64,000 nt of DNA from positions 310,909 through 374,908 of the forward strand of contig SJOL01006399.1 in the NCBI GenBank assembly GCA_004794785.1, read 5' to 3'. The stretch comes from Opisthorchis felineus. Lineage: Eukaryota > Platyhelminthes > Trematoda > Opisthorchiida > Opisthorchiidae. How positions within the stretch are numbered: the first letter of the stretch is position 1; each line of letters opens with the position of its first letter. The translations under genes were made by a program, and so were the position numbers. Shown in pieces: positions 24,393 through 35,639 of this stretch. Below the pieces are notes generated by a model. It searched no databases. It had not been told where the DNA came from and was given only the letters and a program-made list of their open reading frames with translations.

Positions 24393-25816
24393 CTGACAAA
24401 GAAAATAAGTCCTTTTTGAAAACCTGTTCGGAAAAACGTTTTCTGTTGAGTTACCTGGGATTAGGTGGCCTTTGAAAATTGATTGTATGTTAAATTCATG
24501 CTGATGAGTTTGTAACACAGCACCAAACATTGATTGATGTGCTAGCGGATATTATCACATTGGGCAAAACTGCGTTTTCACACAGTGATTGGTCACTTAA
24601 AGTAATCTGAATTTCTTGTCCAATTCCTGCGCCTATTGGGCAACCTTCTGGTCATAGGAGCTTGAGGTTAATATTATGGTTGGAAAAATTGACACACTAA
24701 GCCGTATATGTTTGATGGGAGAAAGACGTTATGGGCATTCGCCGCAAGCTATGCGAGCATAATGTGTTACCTACAAGTGCAACCAAACGAAAAATAAAAA
24801 CACGGACGGTTGATCTTGTCTTTGCTAAGAAGATTAGGTCATGGGCATTCAAACAGAAGTAAGTCAAGGGACCTCACGGTTCTCATTGTTCCTCGGAATA
24901 GACCAAACTAACCTGAGCAGTACAGACGATCTGCAACCAATTTGTGTACTGTATGGGTAAATTCACCAGATAGGTTTCTTTCAGCACATAGGTTCGATCT
25001 AATCATGTGACTGAAATGGGAGGACGAGTTTGGTTGTATACTTTTGGCTGTTGATCAGTTAATGCTGGTTATTTTCGGAACTCGATCAAAATATGCATAA
25101 CTTAAAGGATAAAAGTGATGATAATTAAATCAGTATTTCAAAAGTCTTGATTATGTCATACCATTCAGATTTTGCTGTGTCTAAGAGGGTGAGCAAGATG
25201 CATGAGAACGTTTCCGGCTTTTCGGTCCCACTCCAACCAGGCCTACTTTGTTTTGCATGGAATTATTTCTGATCATAGGTTTGAGATGTGAGCTGACTGA
25301 GGAATACGAGAAAACGAGGAAAGCCCCTTATGCTTACAAGGTGCTTTTGAGATGCTCACCAACCTTATTGGTCCCAACAACTGGCCATCTGAAGTCGTTT
25401 CTTAGTCGTTCTCTGCGTTAACCTATTCCGACATACACTAAGAAACGAGTGAACTGTTTAAGCACTCAGCATCCAACAGGCAAAAGAAACTGGTTTGGTC
25501 TTGCTTGTTACTGCATCACACAGAAGTGTGTGAGGACTCTAATCATTTTTGCATGTTTTTAAACTTGAGGATGGGGCCGAAAAACAGAAAGAAATTACTT
25601 TCATAATAAAATATGCGATTGGCAGAAGACAAACCTAAAGGTTTTTTATACTTAATTTAGTGTTATCTCAACCTTTGGGTATTTAAATATGTCGCGACTA
25701 AAATGGAGACGTTAAGTACAATTTTGGAATCGTAAAGTCACAACCCATTATGGTCTTTGAGATCGGCACTGCTGAGTCCCACGCGAACGATGGAGGTCCT
25801 TTTTCCAATTATCAAG

Positions 25817-25906
25817 TTGGATTTTATTTACTCGATCTTGTCCCGTGGTCGAAATACGCATTACGTTTACAAATACCCCCACGACGCCTATTTTCTCGTA
25901 TCTAGT
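25817..25906 (+). CDS. Candidate internal exon, plus strand
   Basis: A 90-base open stretch, phase 0 at both ends. It has an acceptor with a pyrimidine tract (CCTTTTTCCAATTATCAAG) and a strong donor (TCTAGT|GTAAGT). It reads LDFIYSILSRGRNTHYVYKY and continues to a DAYFLVSS end. No family is recognised and no partner exon was found. It may also be part of a longer ORF starting at 25757. Confidence 0.3.
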
Positions 25907-28900
25907 GTAAGTTTAATTATCTTTGCCATTCTGTCAAAAATTGGCTGGAAATCTCCAATGCCACGGATTGTAGCTGCGCACACTGTCGCACCAAATACAC
26001 AAGCCTTTATATGCCACCGGAATGTTCAAGCGATGATTGGGTTTCGGCAGTATGACGAGATCTTCGAATTTGCAGTAGAGATTTCCTCGTACAAACGAAG
26101 CCAATTTGTAGTGAAAAGCCACGAAGTACTGTAAGCCTGTTTTATCCCCCTGATACTTGCACTATGAGCTTGATAATATGCTACCGCGGGGTTAAAAAGT
26201 AACAGTCAAGTATCCGGACCATAGCTTCTTGACTACACAAGCGCTCTGATCGAAACTACAAGTCCATAAACTCTGTCCCAACGACCCAGTAAACGATACT
26301 GTGAACATTTTACGTTTGCAGTCTACTTGGATGGTGAAATTTGACTTTTGTAGTGGACATAAATATCCTCTGCTTCCCATGAACTCTGGCGTACTTCGGG
26401 GTTTTTCCTTCAGCTATCTTCTTTCCTAATCATGCCGAAAATTTCCCATTTACTTCTTCCTAACTAATTTTGGTGAGGCTCAAGCCACTTTGCAATTTGT
26501 ACCAGCTTCATAAAGTGATCTTCGCAGTCTTTTCAAGGGAGACAGGCCAATCATCACTAACTGCCTCCGACTCATCCGCACCTGATGGTTAATCTCTCAC
26601 ACCCCTGAGATTTTGTAGTGGCTATTGTACAGATGAAGATGTTCATTCAATCAGAAGAATGCTTGAGGTGTCAGGTTGCTCAAATACGGTCAATTTTAAT
26701 AAGTAGCCCGGTGTTAGTAGGTGTCATGTAGGATCGTTCTCAGATATGAATGTTTGAAAAGCTGTGTACCACGCCAGCCATGGGGAACTGCATAGCATGA
26801 AGACGTGCTCCTCAATACTAATGACTTTATGGCGTAGCGTACTCACACCCGCCTATATACTGAATGTAAATAACTGAAAATGAAGTAGTTTTAACCAACT
26901 TCTAATCGGCAGCTACCCGAAGTACCGTCACTCGTCGTTTGGTGCAAACTAATCTCAAAACTTTACCCAGGATAGGACAAAAAAGTCTTCAAAAGTGAGA
27001 AATGCGGATATAGAGCATAACTGGAATGTGATTTTTCGAGCAGTTGAAAAGTGACAGCAGAGTCACTAACGCTGTGGAATGAGTCGATTTCGTGCAATTT
27101 ATCCCGCCTCAAAACTCGAAAAACGGTAAGAGACGTCTTAAATAGCAGCTTACATCACATAATCAGGTTTTAGACAGCGCTCCTAGGTAAGAAAACTGAA
27201 GGAACTTCAGAGGAACCGTCTGGAATAAAAGAGTTCTTCATCACTAAGATTTTCCAGCTAAACGTGAAATTTTTATTCTAATGAATAAAGGAGTAGGGTT
27301 GTTGTAAATTTCTGCTCGGAAACGTCAACAGTAGGTTATCTTAGCATGTGTGCAAAACAATGCAGTGTTAAAATCAGTGTTTTGGTATGAAATGACTGTA
27401 AGCTGGTTTCGAAAAAGATGCCTGATTCATTTAAAGTGGGGCGAAACATTGTCAGTCGGCCATCTGAACGAAATGAAAGGGCGCTTAAAACGAGGATTCT
27501 GGGGATAAGAAAAGATAAGGGATATTACTCCGAACACAAAAGACGTTCTATCGTGGACCAAACATGGGTCACGTATATATATTCATATACGTAGAAAACA
27601 CGGCAAATTGTTTTACCAGTTCTGCGAACTAGTAATCTTTTCGAATATAATAAATAAAGGGCTCCTGAATGTTCTGTGAACCGAAACGATCTGCGCGCAC
27701 AATATGAGCATATTATGTATGTGATCACGTGGTCAGCAAGATATCTGGAAGACGAAAACGCACACACATTAACGAAACAAGCAAATATTTGTGTGTATTG
27801 GAATAGAAACCTGAAATAAAACTTTTGAGAACCTCGATATCGAGAAAAGTTACAAGGGTAAGGGGACAGGTTTGGTGGCAAACTGCTAAAAATATCATCA
27901 AACAATACTTAACTTGAAGTTTCTAAATAATTTATCTAGAATCTTCAGCACACAAAAAGTAAAAAGCCAGTTTTCCAAAGCGCTGGAAGTTGGAGCTTAG
28001 TTTTCTCTGGAAATTATTAGTTGCAATGGGGTTCACAAGTGAAGAGAGTAGATTCCAAATAAATATTGGTGAATCGTTGAGAACTGTCTCCAATGAAGAG
28101 AGGTATTATTCATTCTACTGCAGCCAAGATCACCAGTGTGATTGGCATCCAATTCGTGTGTACTTTCATGGCGGTCGCTCCTGAAAATTGACAAAACAGT
28201 GAAAAATAACTTTATTACTTGCGACTAACTTGCAACGAAATTCGAGGCATTCTAAAGGATCGTTTCGTGACTAAAAGAGGGCTCGAAATTCGGGAATGTG
28301 AAATGAGCGTAAGCAATGATAATCTTGTTCTTAATCGTTATGACGTTCGATGCCTTCTCTAACGTTTTATTTAGAGAAATTTGTGTAACAGTAAGCAACG
28401 TTCATGTGTCATGTTGTTTCGACTAAACTGGCAGTTTGTGCAGTCAATGATATTCCAGCCTCACATAGTGCAGTGAGCTAAAAAGCAAAAGATTATATGG
28501 CTAGCGAAATAGACTTATTTGCATGCTAATTACGTTTTCATGGGAGACCCAAATGCGTCTCTCGTTTATGGTGTTGTCATTGTGACAACAGTCTAACGCT
28601 CCACAGAAATGTTTTTCAGTAGGTTAGGAACTCAAGGGGGTTTGGATTGCTGAACATCGTCGGCGTGATGTAGACAAACAATTGAGACGAAAATTAGTTG
28701 GAAATAAGGATAACTTCACTGAATTAACATGGTTCGTTCATTTTACATTTCGGAGTAGGTACATGTATTTAAAACTTGGTAAAAGTTATTCTAATGCTTT
28801 GCGCCAATATGTATTTGTTTTTGTGTTCCAGTTAGTTAAAAATCTTGTTGCGGTCTCCATTGGCATTGTCCACCTTGTTCATAGAGGGTATTATTAAGCG

Positions 28901-30699
28901 GGCAAAAGTACCCAGCGGTTCAAGGCGGAAGTTGGTTCTTCAGACTAAATGCTGAAGGTCATGGGTAAGATCATCATTTCACCGGGAAGGATGGTTTCGA
29001 TTTGTACTCGTATCAGACATGGAGGTCTTTGATCTGCTCTAAACAATCATTTTAGTTGTTTAGTCAAAACACCGGCAATGTTTTTAAAAGTGTTTCTGCA
29101 CCTCAGGAACATCTTGTAAGCAAAAATTCAGACATTGGAAGTCCGCTAATTTAGATATTCTCGCAGCGCTGAAAACTTCATCTCGCAGTAGCTGATAAAT
29201 TTACCCTGAAATCAGGTGCTTTAAAATTGGTGATTATGCTATGCGATTGAATGATACAACCTATTTACGTTGCGGTTTGCATAGAATGGCAAAATCTCAT
29301 TGTTTCTTGCAGTAGTTTTGCACAATTGTAGACTCTTTCTTCACCATTTGATTCTCATATAATGCGGCCTCTAAAGTAAGGTTGAAGGTTTTTCTGTCGA
29401 AATTTTTGTTGATTTCTGGATTCTTTGGTGATGAAGCCGTAGTTAACAATTCACCATCACAACTAAGGATCACACAATCTAACAAACTGGCAAGCAGGCT
29501 AAACGAGGTGATGTTCAAGGTGGTGTATTTGTAGAAAAATTCAACTGATGTTTCCTCAGTTTTTTAGCGGCATGCTTTCGCAGAAAAGCTTTTGGCAGTC
29601 ACTTTAACTGACTGGCAACCCATGGGTTAGAAATCCATCTAAAAGCACCTTATTTAACGACACCCTACTATGCCCTAAGTACCCGAGAATCAGTGACGCA
29701 AGCCAGAACACTAAATGGTTTTACAGCACTGAAAGTTGTTTGGTACCAAAGGAGTTGCCTCCTCATCAGATACTGTAAAAATCCGATAAGTAACCACCCC
29801 TCTGTCACCGATATTCGGACAAATTTAAGCCGGATTACATAGACCTAGACCTGTCCACACAGAAATGCCTCGTTGGAATCCCGGCATTAGCTTCAGTGTT
29901 TCGTGACACTTGATTTGTGGATGTCAGATTATGTGAATTACGACAGTTTTTTTGATGTTTCAATCAGGTAAACTTAGAATAACAAATGTGACGTCAAGGG
30001 GTGTACAAACTACTAATGTTGGATGGAATAATGAGAAAAACACTCCCTAAAATGCTAATTTTCATAGAGCTAGCAAAACGGAAACGTCATGATATTTGAA
30101 GGAGCACTGCAGTTCGTCTACTTTTGAGATTAATATTTTTTCCAAAAATAATCGTATCGCTGTCTTAACCTTATTTCGGAGGGTTTCTAACTACCTTAAT
30201 CGCTTCTTGCAGGAGAAACTTAGCCTTTTCTCATGTTTTTTGTTGGTGGTTGCTGCAGATAGGGTCGTTTGATTTTTCCTACAGACGTGATTCCCTACTG
30301 AAGTTCGTAATGAAAAACAGCCTTGAATTTTAGTATAACAAGCAGAAAATATGTATCTGTTTGGATCACATTACCCAAGTCTAGAAGCAAATATTTTGTT
30401 ACGTCTTACTGAATTTTGATCTTACCGATGTCCCTCTTCAGCCGTTTTTTGATGGGTGTTGCTGCAATGTGTCAGAAAATTAAATTTAACGCAACTCAAA
30501 GCTCGACTGGTTACATTTTCACGGATACGTCAACAAAACTTGGAAGCACAAATACACACATATCATTTTAGACCTTGTTAGCCTATTTTGCAATGGTACT
30601 GGGTCGCCGTTTGAGACATCGGTCAAACAAATCACATCACCCAAGAATGAGCATATTCGCCCATTCAGATGTGATAATTAATTTGTGTCCAGCCAGCTT
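25907..30699. other. No recognised gene
   Basis: A+T-rich sequence with scattered ORFs of 60-126 codons that carry no familiar motif. The longest (27525-27905, minus) is rich in Cys, Tyr, Arg and Phe and lacks splice support. No further repeat copies were recognised. Confidence 0.45.
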
Positions 30700-30895
30700 T
30701 TGTGGAGTAGTGGTTACCAATTTGTCCTGTGCATGTCATATGCCCAGAGCTCAAAACTCTGTCATGACCAAGGATGCGCACCATTGACGAGCTCTAATGA
30801 GAGCAAGACTCGAGTCCAGTGCTTCAACCTTTTGTGTATATTCATCAGAATAATTGGGCCAGGGGTGAAGAGGGACTGCTCCAACGAGAGTAATG
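30700..30895 (+). mobile_element. Hammerhead-containing SINE, copy 2 (decayed)
   Basis: It shares the ribozyme region and downstream sequence with the 18.5 kb copy. Upstream it keeps TGGAGTAGTGG (30705-30715), resembling a pol III A box, and AGAGCTCAAAAC (about 30746-30757), one base from a B box. A tRNA-derived promoter is therefore likely. Identity to copy 1 over the shared part is roughly three quarters by eye. Confidence 0.65.
30778..30822 (+). ncRNA. Hammerhead ribozyme remnant (inactive)
   Basis: Stem II (GCTCT/AGAGC with AATG loop, 30791-30804), the mini stem III (ACT/AGT) and the GTC site are kept. The core start is TTGACGA, and GAAAC has become AAGAC (30805-30809), losing G12 and A14. 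Stem I is reduced to four pairs because GCACTG became GCACCA. Self-cleavage is not expected. Confidence 0.7.
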
Positions 30896-32039
30896 TGAAA
30901 ATGGATGTTCACTACAGTTAGTAAGGGCCAAATAGTTAAACTGGAGAAATATCATATGGATGAACAAGTAGATTAGTCCAGGTGCGCTACAATGAAGGTG
31001 ATGTGTCATATAACGAGGTGGTGTGTTTTCATTGGATGCCAGGTGGTCTCAAAATATTTATGATCGAAAACGTAAGTGAGGTGGTCATTTCGTACTCCTG
31101 GATAAACTGGTAAGGAAAGACCAAGCTGAGCAGGAGGATAACACTTGATCTTGTGACCTGACTACTCCCAGCGTAGACTACTGAGGAACAAGAAAACTCT
31201 TACTAGATATCATCAGCGTCTTATTAGCCACTTCATAGCTAGTTTAATGTATCGGGAATCTGATGCTTGATACAACTCGTGTAGCAGCGCACTCTGATAA
31301 CCACCCCATTGTCTGCACTGACCGTGTTGTCATGCATGCTGTTTTTTTTCGGGTGGACGCAGAAGTATTGCAAGTGTAACCTGCTGAATTTTGCTGTGCT
31401 TCGTTTTGTTTTGTTTGTACATGTGAATCTGCATATGAGTGGTTTTCACACAATCCAATATGTCAAGCCTAAGATGGTGCTAGAGGTGATTTCTTGAGCG
31501 CACGACTTCGCGGGGCCAATGTGGGTTTTGGCCAACACTAGTTAGTCATATATATGTATCTCAAGTGTAAATTATGAGTGGTTCATGGTTCCTCTTATTC
31601 CGCTGGTTCCTCTTACACTACTTAATATTTATAAGTCTGATGGATTTCCCTACTGTTTGCTTGTCATTCCTTCTCATTCCATTGCGTCGCCCACGTAGCT
31701 CAGCGTAAAGCTCATTTGGTTTTATCACTTCTCCGCTTGTGTTTATCGGATTAATCTTATCTGACAGATAAACCCGAACACGGAAACCAGCTAACAACAT
31801 ATACATAAATATATATTCCCGACTTTTGTTGCGTGATCCACTTTTTTGATTGGATACTCAGACAGATTAGTGGTTGGACTAGGAGCACGTCAGTATATTT
31901 ATCATCAGAAAAAGCAACATTTCCTCAGCTGACGCATTCAAATATACCGATATACTATCCGCTGGATGATAGAAAACCTTTAAAATGATGAGGGACAACC
32001 ACTAAGAACTCATGTGTGGCGTTCGTGATAAACGTTCTG
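30896..32039. other. No recognised gene
   Basis: Short ORFs only, with no motif, exon or repeat copy recognised. Confidence 0.45.
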
Positions 32040-32081
32040 CTGATTGCCCATGCTAGCAGGCAAGCTAGCATGGGCAATCAG
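32040..32081. repeat. Perfect 18-bp inverted repeat with 6-base loop
   Basis: CTGATTGCCCATGCTAGC (32040-32057) is exactly complementary to GCTAGCATGGGCAATCAG (32064-32081), with AGGCAA between. It would form a strong hairpin in RNA from either strand. Confidence 0.95.
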
Positions 32082-32625
32082 TAAATTAAATGCTATCGAC
32101 TGGAGCGTTATAAGAAAACCGACTTTATAGGGGAAGAGGGGATACTGGAAGCATACCGTTGCGCAACGAAAGCGAAGCTGAGAAAAGTACAGGAAATTTC
32201 GCAAATGAAATGTGCTTCGATTTTTGGAAGGACTGAGGACGCATTATTTTATGTACGATAACAGATATTGACACTGCATCCAGCACAGCTTCTTCATCCG
32301 TCATTCACTCATCTGATACTTTGGAAAGGAATACTGCGAATGTTATTCTTGGTCGTAACTGGTCATATGATGGGATCATTTTCCGTCTGGCAAGATAACA
32401 AATACGAGAGGTTTCTGATTGGTAAATCGTACCAACGCTCTCCGGTAATCCAGTAATACAAACTTTGTTAAGCTGTAGTACAATACAGAACACGACATGA
32501 ATGTTTGAGTGTGTTTTACAGTACACGACAGATTTTCCGTCCTTAAGGTGATCACCTGAATAAGATAAAAAACTGGCAATAGGATATTTAGGCACGTGGG
32601 AAAACACTTTTACTTCAGAGTGAAC

Positions 32626-32966
32626 TTATAGCTTACGAATGGAATCACCCTCATCTTCATCTTCGTCAGTCTCGGTGTCACAATAATCTTCCTCATCTCC
32701 ACATTCTTCCTCTTCCTCGTCTTCACGTTCTTCTTCTTCCTCGTCTTCACATCCTTCTTCTTCCTCGTCTTCACATCCTTCTTCCTCGTCTTCACATTCT
32801 TCTTCTTCCTCGTCTTCACATTCCTCTTCTTCTTCGTCTTCACATTCTTCTTCTTCCTCGTCTTCACATCCTTCTTCTTCCTCGTCTTCACATCCTTCTT
32901 CTTCCTCGTCTTCACGTTCTTCTTCTTCCTCGTCTTCCTCCTCATAATCTTCATCAAAATATTCAT
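32626..32966 (-). CDS. Terminal exon of an acidic-tail protein
   Basis: On the minus strand an acceptor with a pyrimidine-rich lead (TTTATTTCCAATCCAACTGAACTACAG) is followed by an open frame of 2 + 113 codons to a stop at 32626-32628. The translation is almost all Glu/Asp: DEYFDEDYEEEDEEEEE, then about nine units of the type GCEDEEEE, ending TETDEDEDEGDSIRKL. The non-repeat end stays acidic in the same frame, which favours this frame over the overlapping Lys/Arg-rich ORF (32610-33002). The first base pair completes a codon left by the exon at 35322-35639. Such tails occur in histone chaperones and Ca-binding luminal proteins. No family is assigned. Confidence 0.62.
32690..32950 (-). repeat. 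24-bp coding minisatellite
   Basis: Imperfect tandem units of 18-24 bp, built on gaagacgaggaagaagaagg plus atgt on the minus strand, each encoding a CEDEEEE-type block. One unit is shortened by two codons. All length changes are multiples of three, consistent with selection to keep the frame. Confidence 0.85.
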
Positions 32967-35321
32967 CTGTAGTTCAGTTGGATTGGAAATAAAATAAATC
33001 ACGTTTTACTCGCCGGGACTACGAATGATACCTCGCTCTGTATATCGGAAACCTATGTGGATTAGAAAATATCGTAAGTTTACGTGCTGTCCAGTACAGC
33101 GAAAACATGCTTTTGTGCTGCGTTATTCCATAGAAATATATGCAGGGTACACTAGCAGAGGAGACCAAGTTTTTTCACGGGTATACCACGGCCAGGTACA
33201 TGCCAGGATCGATACATCAAAACGACATCACTCCGAGTGGTACACAGATAGCCCCTCTCAAAAGTACCAAAAAAGACATTTTCAGTGATTTTTCTTGCAC
33301 TGATGGTCACAAATTAGGTCCATTTTGTCAGACACCAGACGTGTTCCTGTTCCGGACTTATAATGCGACTTGCCTGCGTCCAAAGGCATATGCACATGCT
33401 ATGCTATCACCTGAAGTCAAAAGGCCAAAGTCGGTTTAATCTACGAGTCACTGTACATACGTAATAATTCACCTCCAGCTGTAGCGATAAACACATCTTT
33501 AGGGCTGAGTGGATGCTTGAAACGGGGTTAAAAAGTCACATTGCAAACAACTTCGTGCTAAGCGTGCTGACCGTTACTGACTAATAGATCCCAAAACATC
33601 TAACAGACGTACGACGAAGCTGAACTGCATTCATGGCACCGGGTCTTGGAGACAAACAGCCCCAGAGGCAAAGTTTTCTTGAGGCCATAGTGATCTGTAA
33701 TTTTAGGCTTGTCCTGTGCGGTCTGAAAGACTTGGGGTTACTTAAGGGAGGCTTTTAGTAATTCATCACGTTGTTTTGGACCTACTCAAATTCCGCAAGC
33801 TGAGCGGCATTATTTCGTATACGGTTTCGGGAGTTATGCGGTGGGATATAGTGAAACAAACAAATTTATAGCACAATTTTGTCGTTCTGACAGCTTCGAC
33901 TAATTTACTCTGGGAATACTAATGAATTTGTAGCAACTACTCGTGCGTACACAGGTGAACTTTACGCTTAAAAGGAGACGATTCACTTCTGTGTTTTACT
34001 AACCGTTTCGAGGAACTGAGAAACCAAATCTTTAAGTTTTCTGTGTTACTGAAATATAAATCGATTCTACGGGAATCGTTGCTGAGTGTGAGGAATAAGC
34101 TGTGAAGCAAACGGATACTGATAACTTTTCGGCTGATTCGATAGTGTGCCAGCTTTTTCTACTATCCGACAATGTGTTTCTATGGTTTATGAATCCCGTC
34201 CATTGATCGTGGCATTCCTGCTGTGCTGCATTATCAAATGTTTATCACTTCTTAAGAAGGGCTAATTGGATGAAAGTAATGTGTAGAACGTATACGGTAG
34301 GAATATCATAAAACGGTCGTCAGTCATGAAGCCATTAGCGAGGTGAGGGCCTGGTGCGGGAAAGCAAAGTACAGTGGGCTTAATTTGAATTTAGTGACAA
34401 GGTTGTTTCCTAATCACGGCACCTTCTTTTTTTTCCCACTCAAAGACAGTGGGTTACAGAGTGAGTGAATTTCGCTTGTACCACGCCGATTGAATAACTG
34501 GTTGTGAACTGATGGGCATAAAGACTGCGGAAGTTTTGCACGTTGTATGTCAGAGTTTTGTGACTAACCTGAATACTAGATTGTTAGTCTTGGTTTTTTA
34601 CAGGTTCGATTGTATCCTATTGAAAAAATGACTAGCCCTGCTACCACAGTTGACAGAATTTGTATGCAGGCTAGGTTCTATATGTGGATTGTGTGCTTCC
34701 CCCTTGGCCTGAAAACATTGGGCGTACTGGAGTGAGGGATTTTTGTCCGAACCAAGCATAGATTTTTCGTTCAGCGCCTCTCACCAAAAGATGGTGCCCT
34801 CCATATAAAACTTAATGGCGGAAGATATTCACAGAAATTGAAGCTTTGGAAAATGGTAACATAATCTGACAGGATTACGCAATGATATTTTGCGCACTAT
34901 ATTTCCGAAAACAATAAAAGCACAACAATTCAGGTACTTAACCTCAGTTCTAACGTAAATGAACACAAACAAAAGTCCCTGCTTACGATCTTTGTCTGTC
35001 CCTGGACTGCGATCAATGTTGCTGACACTGATTTGTCGCTACAAACACATATACACATGCACTGAAAATCGCCACGCATCTAATGCGGAGGGCCTCGTTA
35101 GTGAGGTTAATCTCACGTCAATCAAGCCTATGTGAAGCTCCGAAACCACACTTAGTCGCGCTGACCCAACTGTCGCCTTCATGTCTATTTCACCTGTCAG
35201 ATCGTTATCAGTGGACCGAAACATCAACCCACTCATCATAATAAAGTACTACAAAATATTCAGTGAATTTTAAATGCTGCAGAAAGTTATTTCAAGCAAG
35301 CCGATACTACGGCTGACCTAC
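32967..35321 (-). other. Likely intron of the acidic-tail gene
   Basis: About 2.36 kb between the donor GTAGGT at 35321-35316 and the acceptor at 32967. It holds no recognised element. The plus-strand ORFs at 33025-33439 show no motif. Confidence 0.5.
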
Positions 35322-35639
35322 CGTAAATATCTTCTTCCTCTTCCTCCTCTTCCTCGTTTTCTTCTTCCTCTCCTTCTTCTTCCTCGTTTTCTTCTTCCTC
35401 TTCTTCCTCTTCCTCGTTTTCTTCTTCCTCTCCTTCTTCTTCCTCGTTTCCTTCTTCTTCATCTTCTTCTTCCAACTGTTCCTCTTCGTCATCCTCGTCA
35501 TCCTCGTCATCGCCCCCATCGTCCTTTTCTGAACCAACCCCATCCTCTTCTTCGACTCTTATTCCTGCTGCACCCATTTGCTTTTCCCCGCCATCCTCAT
35601 CCAACCTCGTATATCCTTTAACTTCCGCACTTATTGATC
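35322..35639 (-). CDS. Internal exon of an acidic-tail protein
   Basis: A 318-base minus-strand exon (2 + 105 codons + 1). The first AG after a long T-rich tract (CTGCTTTTTTATTCTTCTG) is GGGACAG at 35640, and the donor is TTTACG|GTAGGT. It reads SISAEVKGYTRLDEDGGEKQ, then GAAGIRVEEEDGVGSEKDD, then a run of Glu with regular Asn and Gly (NEEEEGEEEE units). It ends in phase 1 and the exon at 32626-32966 begins with the two bases needed, giving a joining Asp. The composition (no Cys or Trp, many Glu, Asp, Gly, Lys) is unlike chance ORFs in this window. The function is unknown; the upstream part may be the exons at 47.8-60.2 kb. Confidence 0.62.

Noticed and set aside
32610..33002. Lys/Arg-rich ORF of repeated KTRKKK
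   Set aside because: It is a different frame of the acidic minisatellite. The acidic frame has the better ends, a non-repeat acidic continuation and matching splice phase.
35274..35621. Leu/Pro-rich plus-strand ORF
   Set aside because: It is the reverse complement of the acidic coding exon.
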